13,754 nt of DNA from Larix sibirica (lineage: Eukaryota; Streptophyta; Pinopsida; Pinales; Pinaceae), in contig NWUY0300025837.1 in the NCBI GenBank assembly GCA_004151065.3, positions 1 to 13,754 of the forward strand, given 5' to 3'. Shown here piece by piece: positions 1-9,470 of the stretch. The stretch's first letter is position 1. The number at the start of each line of letters is the position of its first letter. The position numbers and the translations under genes were made by a program. The notes beneath the pieces were generated by a model. The model saw only the letters and a program-made list of their open reading frames with translations. It was not told the DNA's origin and searched no databases.

Positions 1-689
1 ATTTTAAAACTACCCAGATCACCAAAATTGTGATTTAAACACTCCAAATTGCGATTTTGGCAAGAATTACTCTGCGAAATTCCAACAATTCAAAGACATT
101 TTGATTAGCCATTATATAGCTCCCTATGAAGGGTGCTACACCGTTTTCATGTGAAGTGTAATAATAATTGAATACAGCCCAAATCGTTGGCCCTTTTAGC
201 CAACGCTGTCACATAAATCACATCATACACATAATACAACGTTTAATTTATTATATCGATTAGCTCATAGCTATAAAGTACAATTCTCTACGTAACATAG
301 ATGTAGATAGCTGTAGTATAATTCAACCTTCATTGAACATTCGCTATAGATTCAGCACTAGAGTCCACTAGTTCTAACTGAAATGTCTGCCGTAGGTGCT
401 AACTGTAATGAAATGTCTGCCATAGGTTCATTATGGCAACTAATTTGTCTTATAATCAAATTATTCTCACGCAGCAAACATGTGATTGAATCTGTATTAC
501 AGAAACCGCAAACCATTAAACATACTAAAATCCTTGAACAATTCATAAATAAGCTTGAAAAACTGGGCCTAAGATGAACAGAATAACCAATAAAAATACA
601 GTGGGCCGAACGAAAGAAGCGAGCGAATCGAGGGATTGCATAATTAGATACAGGGAATCATTGCAGGCCCCGAAAACCAGCCGTCCATT
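1..689. other. Upstream intergenic region, no gene recognised
   Basis: AT-rich sequence upstream of the bHLH gene. Short open frames occur on both strands (for example 383-577 on the plus strand), but none shows a recognisable domain or a coding-like composition. Possible TATA-like strings exist near 111-118 and 271-277, but they lie more than 700 bases before the start codon and I cannot tie them to a transcription start. The only structure I can support here is the short repeat listed at 379-427. Confidence 0.5.
379..427. repeat. Imperfect two-copy repeat, 30-bp period
   Basis: A 19-base block beginning TGAAATGTCTGCC at 379 recurs at 409 with one mismatch (G to A), giving a period of 30. 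The rest of the 30-bp unit has diverged or was never shared. It is probably a small old tandem duplication in non-coding DNA. Confidence 0.6.
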
Positions 690-700
690 GTGAGCAAGCT

Positions 701-725
701 GCGGCTGGCAATGGCAGCCAGCCGC
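701..725 (+). promoter_or_regulatory. GC-rich hairpin plus T-run in the bHLH upstream or leader region
   Basis: GCGGCTGGC at 701-709 is the exact reverse complement of GCCAGCCGC at 717-725, separated by a 7-base loop. A T-run and a pyrimidine-rich stretch (726-738) follow directly. If transcription starts upstream of it, the mRNA leader would carry a stable 9-bp stem about 310 nt before the ATG. Pyrimidine patches are also common near plant transcription starts, so the T-rich stretch could instead mark the core promoter. The role is inferred; only the inverted repeat is seen. Confidence 0.4.
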
Positions 726-1035
726 TTTTTTTCCTCTCTAATTCAATCAAATCATACTTTCCTTCAGACAATTCGGATTGTCTGCGAGGGCGTGTCAAGC
801 CACCCAAAGTCAAAAGGAACGCGCAGGTTTAAAAAAAAACTCCACGTAGATTTCATTCGCATGCTTCTTGTACATTCTTCGCCCTACCTGCTACGCCGAC
901 GTGCTCGCACGACGGCTCACGCGTGTTCTCGCAATCAATTCAGTATCCACTTTCTTGAACCGTACATCCATACCCAAATTCCAATAAAAACTAATTTCCC
1001 AGCAAGCAATTGCAGAATTTCGCCCATTAAGCACG

Positions 1036-2469
1036 ATGGAAGATTACCAGCCATCTGCTCTGAGCCCTGGCAATGTTTCCACAACGTCTTCTCCGGTCCT
1101 AAATATGGCAGGATCCGATTATTTTTCTAAAGAGCTTTTGGATTATCGCGACGATGTTCCGCTGGAGGCCTCTCCTTCCTCGGAATTATCTGCTGCGCCC
1201 TATAAAACGAGGCCGAATTCAATTATTGACAATAGTGGAGCCACAATTATGCCCTCCACTACCGACGCTGATCGAATTTGTACTAAAACTGGCAGAGGTT
1301 TTAATCGACATGGGAAGCAGATTAAGGATGGGCAGGAATTCATCAGAAAAAGCTCGAAGAGACAGCGAGTTCCAGTCTTGGGAGATTCCGGACGGGATGA
1401 TCATATTTTGAGAGAGCGTCAGCGCAGGGATGATATGAGCGACAAGTTTATTAAGCTAGAAAAACTTTTGCCATGGCAGACCAAGGTCAGTTATCTTTGT
1501 TATTCTTGGAGATCACTTATATAGATACTTCACAAATTAAGTATCACTTATTTGGTTTTTTTTTCTATACATAAACTGGTTGTAATAAATTATGTGAGTG
1601 AAGAGGAGTTGGGTTAAACGAATTTGAAACTTGATGTTTAGATCTTTATTTTGGGATCATCATTAGGAGACAGTTGAAGCTTGTAAGGATAAAGATGCTG
1701 GTGAATATCTCAGAAACATCTTTATCCTTACAGGCTTCAACTCCCACAGTAAAGATCAAAATATGGAAAACTCCTCTTCACTCATAATTGTTCATAATTG
1801 TTCCTGCTTAATGACTATTTCAAATAGAAAATTATGTATTAAGATATAAATCTTATCTTCCTCTTGCCACGCTATAATGAAATCCAATCCCCATTGTAAA
1901 CATGAAGCGTGACAGAACAGCCATCGTGGACGACGCAATCAAATTCGTGAGCGAGATGCAGAACACTCTGAAGAGACTCGAGAAGAAAATGCAAGACCGA
2001 GACTGCACTTCAGCGTCCATGGATCTTATTGAAGTCGACCACAATTCTGTTCAGTCCCTGCAAAGTCCCTCGTTGAATATACACAGATCGGATAATCAAC
2101 CTGCACAAATTACGTCCCCAGATATTCATGTACACACCGATATACACACAGGCGAGATAATAATCGAAATCACCTGCAGCTTAAGGCCCAGATTCATGAC
2201 GAATCTGATGATTGCCATGGAAGAACTCCAACTTGACGTTTTTCAATGCAATTACTCAAAGACGATGCCTCACATACTGTGCATACTTGTTGCCAAGGTA
2301 TACATTATACAATATTCGTATACTATTGAGTTATTTTTTTGGTTGACATTGATTTGAATTATTTGCCTGAATTCTGCTTCTTGTGACTCAAAAATTGCAG
2401 CAAAGGCCATTGTCTCTGCAACAGCCTTTGGACGAGATCGTTACCGTCCTGCAATGTACTTTGTCATGA
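1036..2469 (+). CDS. bHLH transcription factor with C-terminal ACT-like domain (3 exons)
   Basis: Predicted exons are 1036-1485, 1908-2297 and 2401-2469. All junctions are phase 0 with GT and AG ends, giving 302 aa. Residues 1-105 are a Ser/Pro-rich, low-complexity N-terminus. Basic KSSKRQR (105-111) may be a nuclear localisation signal. The basic region carries His123, Glu127 and Arg131, the H-E-R pattern that in this family predicts G-box (CACGTG) binding. Helix 1 ends at LEKLLP, and intron 1 falls in the loop, a common position in plant bHLH genes. Exon 2 opens with RDRTAIVDDAIKFV, a clear helix 2. Residues 222-300 (VHVHTD-like start, GEIIIEITC, then an amphipathic helix LMIAMEELQLDVF) fit the ACT-like dimerisation fold of many plant bHLHs. 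The helix 2 wording recalls the RGE1/ZHOUPI (bHLH95) group, but I cannot assign an orthologue. The start is the first ATG of the open exon 1 frame. The protein probably acts in the nucleus as a dimer. No frame damage is visible. Confidence 0.87.
1486..1907 (+). other. Intron 1 of the bHLH gene
   Basis: A 422-base intron splitting the bHLH domain between the loop and helix 2. The donor is AAG|GTCAGT and the acceptor is ATGAAG|CGT. Reading through the donor gives a stop after 12 extra codons, so retention would leave a protein with the basic region and helix 1 but no helix 2. The ATG at 1902-1904 lies inside the intron just before the acceptor and is not the start of a separate gene. The intron holds the fold-back listed at 1588-1789. 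Confidence 0.8.
1588..1789. repeat. Fold-back (MITE-like) element in intron 1
   Basis: Three nested pairs of inverted arms are visible. Outer arms 1588-1610 and 1769-1789 match except for a 2-base insertion. Middle arms 1641-1650 and 1748-1757 match at 9 of 10. Inner arms 1672-1697 and 1717-1742 match over 26 bases with a single difference, around a 19-base loop. The shape suits a miniature inverted-repeat transposon, although I cannot define a clean target-site duplication. A small-RNA precursor is the other reading, since the inner stem is long and almost perfect. Confidence 0.75.
2298..2400 (+). other. Intron 2 of the bHLH gene
   Basis: A 103-base intron with donor AAG|GTATAC and acceptor TTGCAG|CAA, and a T-rich interior. 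It separates the main part of the ACT-like domain from a 22-residue final exon that supplies its last helix-like segment (LDEIVTVLQCTLS, then TGA at 2467). Retention would add about 19 hydrophobic residues and then a stop. Confidence 0.8.
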
Positions 2470-2610
2470 TTTATTTCTTATGTAAAACCCATCCTTGGCT
2501 TTCAGATTGGTTACTGGTGTTTGAGGTTGAGAATCTGAGAGAATCAAGGCCAGGATTAACCTGAAATTTACAGTTTACTAACACTGAGTTTAAACAAAGG
2601 TAGGATGTAC

Positions 2611-2616
2611 AATAAA
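2611..2616 (+). terminator. Candidate polyadenylation signal of the bHLH gene
   Basis: A canonical AATAAA lies 142 bases after the bHLH stop codon, in an AT-rich context. Plant near-upstream elements are loose, so a perfect hexamer at this distance is suggestive rather than proof. The transcript end would be expected some 10-30 bases further on. Confidence 0.45.
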
Positions 2617-2835
2617 AGTCTCCTATATATTTGAATCAAAACGCCAATTGTATGAAGCATTAATCAACAAATCCATACTAATGAACATTTGGTGTAGATG
2701 ATTAACATATGTACAGTTGTTTTAGATAGATCCATATATTGCAGTGGAATATTTAAGCAGAATTACTTGGAGCTTCCATTATCATCTAAACTATTTTGCA
2801 GAGATTATACACGGGGGTAACTGGGGATTCAACAC

Positions 2836-2919
2836 ACGACCAGGTATTTAGATTCAAAGTGGGTGGGGTGTTAAGAAACGACCAGGTATTTAGATTCAAA
2901 GTGGGTGGGGTGTTAAGAA
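2836..2919. repeat. Perfect two-copy tandem duplication, 42-bp unit
   Basis: The unit beginning ACGACCAGGTATTTAG occupies 2836-2877 and repeats without a difference at 2878-2919. It contains a short G-rich tract (GTGGGTGGGG). No gene overlaps it. The identity of the copies implies a recent duplication. Confidence 0.95.
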
Positions 2920-3022
2920 AATAATCGTCGAGTGTTAATACAACAATGGCCAAGTATGGAGACTAAATGAAAACTATATAGTAAAATTTAACTCATTCAC
3001 TAAATAACAAGGTTTACAATTT

Positions 3023-3190
3023 TGAGGCAAATTTTTACTATGTTAATGTGTTATAATGTTTTGCTCCAAACCTGAAACTATAAACAAGAACTTTGAAATA
3101 GGGTTTTGAGGCAAATTTTTACTATGTTAATGTGTTATAATGTTTAGCTCCAAACCTAAAATTATAAACAAGAACTTTGAAATAGGGTTT
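3023..3190. repeat. Two-copy tandem duplication, 84-bp unit
   Basis: The unit starting TGAGGCAAATTTTTAC at 3023 repeats from 3107. The copies differ at only a few positions (for example GTTTTGCTCC against GTTTAGCTCC). The sequence is AT-rich and non-coding. A minus-strand open frame across it (3127-3399) has no family features. Confidence 0.93.
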
Positions 3191-5267
3191 TGCCTACAAT
3201 ATGAAGCGTCCAATTTGTCAATTTTTTTGAAATCAAGGTTTTTTTTAACTATTTTGCAAAAACATGGGCTTTGGGAAACTAGTAAACTTACATTTTCTAA
3301 AATAAACTTTTTATGAAAATGATTTTGCTTACACATTTGCTCATGGAGTTCACACACATCCTCCATTACTTCTACATGATTATATATATAGTCAAACATA
3401 TTTTTCTTTCATCTACCTCTCTTATAGACCTAACCCCCTTTCTACATGATTTTGTTTTAAAAAATGTTGAGTATGTGAAGTTTGTATCACCACTACAAAG
3501 GTGTGCAAATATAATTTTGAAGTTACCTTGTTATTGTTTTGATTAATTGTTGTATATATGTTAAGACTCAACAATAGCACATTCAAATAATTTAATGGGT
3601 TTCATATATAATTGTAGTTGATCTATATTATGGAGTTTGGAATTTGTTCTGATATACTTCTAATGTAGCAATCCCACTAATACTTCGAAAATGAAATGAT
3701 CCCGAATCGCATCAAATGTTAAAGAAAGATAACTAATTTCATAATATATAGCCAATGTATGCATTAAAGAAGCAATTCTCTTTCTTAATTTGTCCAAGTC
3801 TCTTACCCCTACTAAAGTAAACTTATAAGAACTTGTCAAGAAAATATTTAATAGTACAATGTCCAACAATTCTCTCAACTCCCAACACCATGGACATATT
3901 CAACTTTTATTCACACACATTCATCCACATTACACAACCCACAAAGGATGCAAGTGGGCAAGTAGAATGCATACATCCTACAACCAAGGGAAGGCTATCC
4001 TTACCTTCCCAAGTAGAGTTCAAGGCTTTTAAGTCTCTTAGTACTTACCTTGTCATTTTTCCTTACCTACCTAAGTCGTATGAACTTACCTAAGACATGA
4101 GGGGATAACTAATCCTTTGTAGAAATCATGTAAGAACATGACCAATTCTATAAGTCCATCTATAACCTTAATTGAAAATAATTTTACTTATAGTTCATTG
4201 CAAGGGTTGACCCAAATTTTATGAACTTTTAGGACTTTCCCATTCCTCCCCTCAAAGGATCTAAATATCGGCTAGTTTCTTAATAATGATTCTTTGCATG
4301 CCAAGATTTTCTTCCTAACTTATTAATTATACTTTTTGAGAGTAATTGTTGAAGTAGCCGTGATCCACAAAGATATGTACATAGTGTTTGATAAATTCAT
4401 CAACCTTAAGTAGAACCGAAAACAAGTAATGATAATTAAATGATGAAGAATTTCCAAATAAATTAGTCATATTAATTCAATAAATCACAAATTAGAAAAG
4501 CTTGCACAAGCACTGCTATTAATAAGCAAGCAGTGTACACTAATAATAACTAATGATGCATATTGCACAGTTGACCATTCCAACACATAAACCATATTTT
4601 CTACTTGTATATGGAATATTAATAATTGATTAATGGAAAAACACAACAACATGCATGCCAAACCCGTTTACATAAAAATATTTACATTTGTACCATGGTA
4701 TTTGTATCTTCTATGATTCCAACCATGCCAAATACAACCATTGACACAAATAAAGCTTAACTTACACAATAGAGGCATAATTATGCACTCTATGTTACAA
4801 AAATATTACTCCAACCATAAAATCGACATATAATTATTTACCAAATATTTTAGAATTGAGAAAATGGCAAATTTTAGGCTTGCATTTCCTCAATAAAATA
4901 GATCTTCATTTAAATCACATGTTTCTCTTTTATAATAATAGCTCTACAAGTTTTAATCATAAACATATAAATAAAAAAGATCAAATAACTTATTTGTTAG
5001 AGTTTTATGTGGGGAGATGCTAGGGTCCTACCCTAACTCACCTTACTTTAGAATACATAGGAGTTATTCAAATAATGTATGCAATCATTTTTTTGAATAA
5101 GGCGAGGCAAGTGAACATTGTTTCTTGAATTGATTTTCATAATACAAGAGTTAATTTTGCCTCATCTTTATGATCGCTTTTCTTAGATGAAGTAAATCTA
5201 CATTATGATTTATGTATTTCACATAATTTATTTCTATTTCTATTATGAATGGTTCTAAGTTTCAGGA
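3191..5267. other. AT-rich intergenic stretch, nothing recognised
   Basis: About 2 kb with homopolymer T and A tracts and only short open frames of under 90 codons. None of these shows a motif, a plausible initiator context or a splice partner. I found no paired long terminal repeats, no transposase-like or integrase-like motif, and no tRNA-like cloverleaf. A 7-bp inverted repeat (CACTGCT at 4511-4517 and AGCAGTG at 4529-4535) is too small to mean much. Old, unrecognisable transposon debris is likely. Confidence 0.5.
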
Positions 5268-5337
5268 TGGAGAACACCACAAGTTGTAACCTTTATTGGT
5301 ACTGGAGAACACCACAAGTTGTAACCTTTATTGGTAC
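5268..5337. repeat. Perfect two-copy tandem duplication, 35-bp unit
   Basis: The unit starting TGGAGAACACCACAAG at 5268 is repeated exactly from 5303 to 5337. It is non-coding. Its form matches the other two-copy duplications in this window. Confidence 0.95.
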
Positions 5338-6439
5338 CCCTTCAAGTAGTACCACATCAAACAACACATATATACATAATCTCATTCCACATACCGTTGA
5401 GTAAAATGGAAACTACCTAGAAAAATTGACAATATGATCAACCATATTATTGTTATAGTGGCATTGCGCACAAGACTTAAGAATATTACTCTCTCGTATT
5501 TGGGTAGTCGGGTTGTATGACTAATGGTATGGTTGGTGTTAGGTTAGTCTTGATTAGTTAAAAAATCAAATTTGGGCATGTGATGAAGTCTACTTAAAGG
5601 ATTGAGTAACTCCATTGTGAAGTGACTAAGAGCAGCCAATGATGGTCGGAATGGCCATATCTTGCTCATAATAGTCAAGTGTAATAGATTTATTATTGTT
5701 GGTTTTCTCGATTTGGGTTTTTGGGTTTCTAGGGTAAATATTCTTCTTCATTGTGTGTGTGCTTGCTTCTTATATGTATTATGTCTTTTTTCATTTCCTA
5801 ACAAAAGTGGATAGGCCTGGAATTTATGGAATGAGTGGTCTAATGCCCACAAAAATCTCTAGATCATTGGATTATATGATGAAGTAGTAAAGGTATATTT
5901 TTTGCTTGGATACATGGATCTACAAAGAAATGAGTGGATTTGCTATTGGATTTATAGATCCATAGTTTGAATGATAGGATTGTTGTGATTTGTCAAATCT
6001 AGTTAGTGATTCAATAAGTGCAGCAAAGCCAAAGGTAGAGGTATAATCCCTTCAGGACGAGCTCCATAGTAAGCAATATGACATGAAGCAATGGTGATGC
6101 ACTGGCCATGCATTGCTTAGGTGTTGCCTCTACTAAAAGCACCATTTGCAGTAGCTTGTGTGTCATAGTAGGATAGACAAACATTAATGTCATGGTCAAG
6201 AAGAGAGGCAAGAATCCCCAGCCTAGTTACACGAGGGCCATGAGGGTTCTGAGAGTGCTAAGAATTTGAAGTTGCCTAGGAAGAACACAATGCTGAAGGA
6301 TGGGTTTTGATTTAGTGTAGACTCATAGAAGTGATAGTAGATGTGAGAGTTTGCATTTGGCACATTGTCAAAATAACAAAGTTTCCATGCTAAACCTAGA
6401 CTGAGACTACCCACAACAGACTTCATCTACTCTATTGAC
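5338..6439. other. Intergenic stretch 3' of the LINE, no gene recognised
   Basis: This region lies beyond the inferred 3' end of the minus-strand LINE. On the minus strand two open stretches stand out weakly: 6223-6426 (67 codons) and 6003-6200 (66 codons with one internal TAA, containing the string ASCHIAYYGARPEG). They are in different frames and resemble nothing I know. They may be debris of another element or LINE 3' sequence, or they may be chance. No RNA gene or long repeat is visible. Confidence 0.4.
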
Positions 6440-6551
6440 CTTAGAGAACCCGACCATGACAAAACTGAGGCCTGTATACAAAATATTAAAGGCCATAACA
6501 AACTCGAACATAAAACAGATTTCAACCAGACCAACATATAAATGCCATATT

Positions 6552-7455
6552 TTACGGAACCTGGTTATATTCCTCTATTGGACGGACCATGAATTCTTGC
6601 TTGGCTTGAGTGTAATTCTGTGGCACATACCGAGAATTGGCTTCATGAAGAGGGCTGGAGCGGAGTAAGCCTGCAGATTCAGGAAGATCACCCAACTCCA
6701 AATTCCCTACATGATATTGCAGCATGGCCAAATGAGCTTCCATCGTTTTAACTTTATCCTCTAGCTGTGCGTATTTAATCTTCTCCCGTTCTATCTCTTC
6801 CTCTAATTCCGAGATCTTTTGACAAGTCTCCTCGCTTTCTTGCTCCCGAAGCTCCTTTTTCTGATCCAACCGTCTCTCCAGGTTGTCGAGGTCCCATCCA
6901 ATTTCTCTTGCAACTCTTCTCAATTCACTATTAGTGTACCTATTCTCTTCTTCCAGGTTGTCTAGGTCCCATCCAATTCCTCTTGCAACTCTTCTCAATT
7001 CACTATTAGTGTACCTATTCTCTTCTTCCAAATGTCAATCCTGGGTACATATACATGACCCTCTGCGATGTCTATCCTCTCGCCTTGGCATGATTCTATG
7101 ATTTGCTGGGGTTTTCGCCACCTTCCACTCAAGCTTCCCCCAACGATCCCAGGCATAAGAACAAAGAAGACGATGGAGACGGGCATCCATGCTCCATGTT
7201 TTTAGCTGCATTACACCATAAATTAACATGATTTCCTCCTACGTGGGGAAGTACCATTGATCTTCCTCCTTAATCCTCAATTGTGCGAACATTCTGATGT
7301 ACAGATTGAATGTGCCCAGCTCCTCCATGCGACTAGTTAAGCCCCTTAAATTTTCGTCCTGATGCATGCTTCTCCCTTTCCTCATCGCGACGTCTGTGCT
7401 CCAGTCGATCACATGCGTCCCTGTAATAATTTATATCATCCCATGGGATTGGGTC
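6552..7455 (-). pseudogene. Coiled-coil C-terminal extension of LINE ORF2 (or adjoining ORF)
   Basis: Directly after the RNase H region, past one TGA that would be a single C-to-T change from CGA (Arg), coding-like sequence continues. First comes DPIPWDDINYYRDACDRLEH (7455 downward), then after a one-base frame change near 7370 a stretch with MEELGTFNLYIRMFAQLR and DQWYFP. A TAG interrupts at about 7240, then a Trp-rich part (SYAWDRWGK) runs to a TGA at 7037-7035. From 7031 to 6552 the same frame is open for 159 codons. That part has two 25-residue Glu/Arg-rich repeats, a strongly heptad-like stretch (KISELEEEIEREKIKYAQLE) and a Gly/Pro-containing tail. I do not recognise a named family. It may belong to ORF2, or be a separate gene captured at the 3' end. 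The function is unknown; self-association is a guess from the coiled coil. Confidence 0.6.
6878..7027 (-). repeat. In-frame two-copy tandem duplication, 75-bp unit
   Basis: The unit begins CCAGGTTGTC at 6878 and again at 6953, with about two differences in 75 bases. Because 75 is divisible by three, it doubles a 25-residue unit (EEENRYTNSELRRVAR, then [G/E]IGWDLDNL) in the coiled-coil region without shifting the frame. Confidence 0.93.
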
Positions 7456-7489
7456 TCATCGGATTTTCCCATTGTTCAAATGAAGTTGC

Positions 7490-7900
7490 TGCTCCGGTAG
7501 CCTAACTGCTTTCTTGGTTTCCCTGTCAGCAACAAAGTTTAGATCACGTAGTATGTGCCACCACCGGATTTGATCTATGTGCTGCAATTCTTGTTTGATT
7601 CTTTCCAACTGCCTTTGAATATTCATGGATTTAGGTTGGGAATTAAGAATGAAGTGTCTAATAATCAAGCTGGAGTCATCGACGATTGATAGGGAATATA
7701 TTTTTGCTTGTCATGCTTTTTTACATCCTTGCAAAAGGTGTGTAGGCTTCTGCTTGATTGTTGGTCATTTTTCGCAAAACCCTAGGTAAATTCTAGCATT
7801 ATTTTCCCTCTGGGTCATAAAGCACCCTCCTTGCGCATGCCTGTCTCCACCGGGTTGCCTTTCGGGGCTCCATTAAAGTGTAGTGCATGAAGCTCTCGAT
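7490..7900 (-). other. RNase H domain of LINE ORF2 (degenerate)
   Basis: The domain opens with LHFNGAPKGNP, where intact relatives have Asp in place of the Asn at 7874-7872. The Glu motif follows as MTNNQAEAY in a shifted frame. Next comes DDSSLIIRHFILN with the third acidic residue, and then WWHILRDLNFVADRE with the conserved His and final Asp (within 7668-7456). The domain normally removes the RNA strand of the hybrid. The missing first Asp and at least one frameshift make it inactive here. Confidence 0.8.
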
Positions 7901-8311
7901 CTATTCTCCATCTTTCCAATTCTTCGTTCTGCATTCTAAGTTTCCAAATGGAGTTGTGTCTTGTCTGCTTTAGGGGGGGGCAAGAGAAGAAGCAGCTCCA
8001 TCTAACCATGTATTTTCATCAGGATATATATTAGAGTCTATTTGTTTTGAGGAGAGCTCATGGCATTCCTTCATGAGATTCCTGATTTGAGATGGTGTTT
8101 GATGTAGAAAGCTTGAGAAGTTTTGGAAAATGAGCTTATTTTGAGCTAGCCACACTTTCCAGATAGAAAATTTTGGAAGAGTAAACTAGGATTGGCAAAG
8201 GAAAGGATTTCCCCTGAAACGCTTGTTTACTACTAACAACCATTTTTTGAAAAAACCTTTAATAGATAGGGGGCTGCTACTCACCTTGCCAAACAATCCC
8301 ATAACTAGGCT

Positions 8312-8494
8312 CTAGACTTCTTTTGTATAGAGGCATTGAAGAAATATATGCTCCATGGTTTCCTCTGCTTCATTGCACAACGTGCGTTTGGATAGCTCTT
8401 GAAAGCCTCTCTTTTTCAAATTTTCTCGTGTGCTACTATCCAACAAAAGAAATTTACCTTGGGGGGACCCATTGTGTCCCGTATTTTGCTCCAC
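8312..8494 (-). other. zf-RVT (reverse-transcriptase zinc-binding) domain fragment
   Basis: The piece ending RTLCNEAEETMEHIFLQC matches the plant zf-RVT pattern C-x2-C, ETxxHxFxxC. The first Cys is replaced by Arg (CGC), while the second Cys, the His and the last Cys remain. The domain normally sits between reverse transcriptase and RNase H in plant LINEs, as it does here. Confidence 0.75.
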
Positions 8495-9470
8495 ATTTTG
8501 GATGTGCTTGGCTGCTCCTACTGCAAGAGCGCTATATCCTTGGGAGTCTTAATATTTCCTTTGAGTGCCCCATCCTTTTTGATCCTTTTGGTTCTTATTG
8601 ATAGGAGCTGCCCCTGCCAAGAGGGATTTGAGGCACTTGAATCTATCTTACATAGGTGTAGGAATGTCAGGATTTTTCCATCCTGACCAGAAACATGTTC
8701 CCCTTTCCCATATGCACAAGTCACTCAACTTTTTAATTTCCTTAGAATCTAATCATTCTTTGAGCTCCTCCAAGTCCTGGTAGGATGTGAGGGGGGGACG
8801 ATTTAGGAATCTATCTTCCCATATTTTAACGTTCCTCCCACTTCCTGGGATCCAATACAATTCCTTAGAGAAGACGGAACCAAGATTTCTTACACAACTT
8901 CCATATGTGCGTGCATTTAGACTCTAATGGAGGTTTGTACAAACATCGAAGGTCTCTGCTCCTCAAGTATTTTTTTCTTAATGCCCATTGTACCCATCCT
9001 GAATTGTTGTTTACCAGAATCCAGATAATTTTTGCTCTCATTGCAAGACTAGTCAGAGACAAATGTCTTATATTCAAGCTTCTAGCGTTGATGGGATTTT
9101 TTTTATTTTTTTTCCAATTGATCAAATGATATTTCTCGTCGTTGTTTTTTCCTCCCCTCCAGGGACATTTCCTCATTATCTTGGAGAGGTTCTCCAGGAC
9201 CCATTTCTAAGCAAGAGAGATTGCATATTGAAAGAGCGGATAGGAAGAAATAACTAATTTGATTAAAATGGTTTTCCCCACATGATTTAGCCAAATCATA
9301 CCCCAATTGAGTAGCTTGTTCTTGAATTTATCAATGATTGATTTCCGAACATTCTTAGAATGGGAGGAAAACAAAATAGGGTGCCCCAAATATTTGAATT
9401 CCTACCAGGAAGAAGAGACTTGGATACTCAATTTTCTAGAGATAGTGAGAGCAACCTGATTAGAAACATT

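Noticed and set aside
383-577. 64-codon plus-strand frame with a small repeat
   Set aside because: No domain and low complexity; a 62-codon frame is open on the opposite strand at the same place. Chance is the simplest explanation.
690-1130. Plus-strand open frame of 146 codons upstream of and overlapping the bHLH start
   Set aside because: It begins with GTG rather than ATG, contains no known motif, and overlaps the well-supported bHLH exon in another frame. At most an internal ATG at 711 could act as an upstream ORF if it lies in the leader.
3833-4093. 86-codon plus-strand frame in the intergenic region
   Set aside because: It has the composition of the surrounding AT-rich DNA, no recognisable motif and no splice partner.
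4511-4535. Small hairpin CACTGCT / AGCAGTG
   Set aside because: A 7-bp stem in AT-rich DNA is expected by chance at this scale and nothing around it suggests a function.
6003-6426. Two minus-strand open stretches just 3' of the LINE
   Set aside because: They are in different frames, one holds an internal stop, and neither resembles a family I can name. I noted them in the gap description but do not call a gene.
8323-8783. Several plus-strand frames of 60-95 codons
   Set aside because: They are antisense shadows of the zf-RVT and post-RT part of the minus-strand ORF2, which carries the family motifs.
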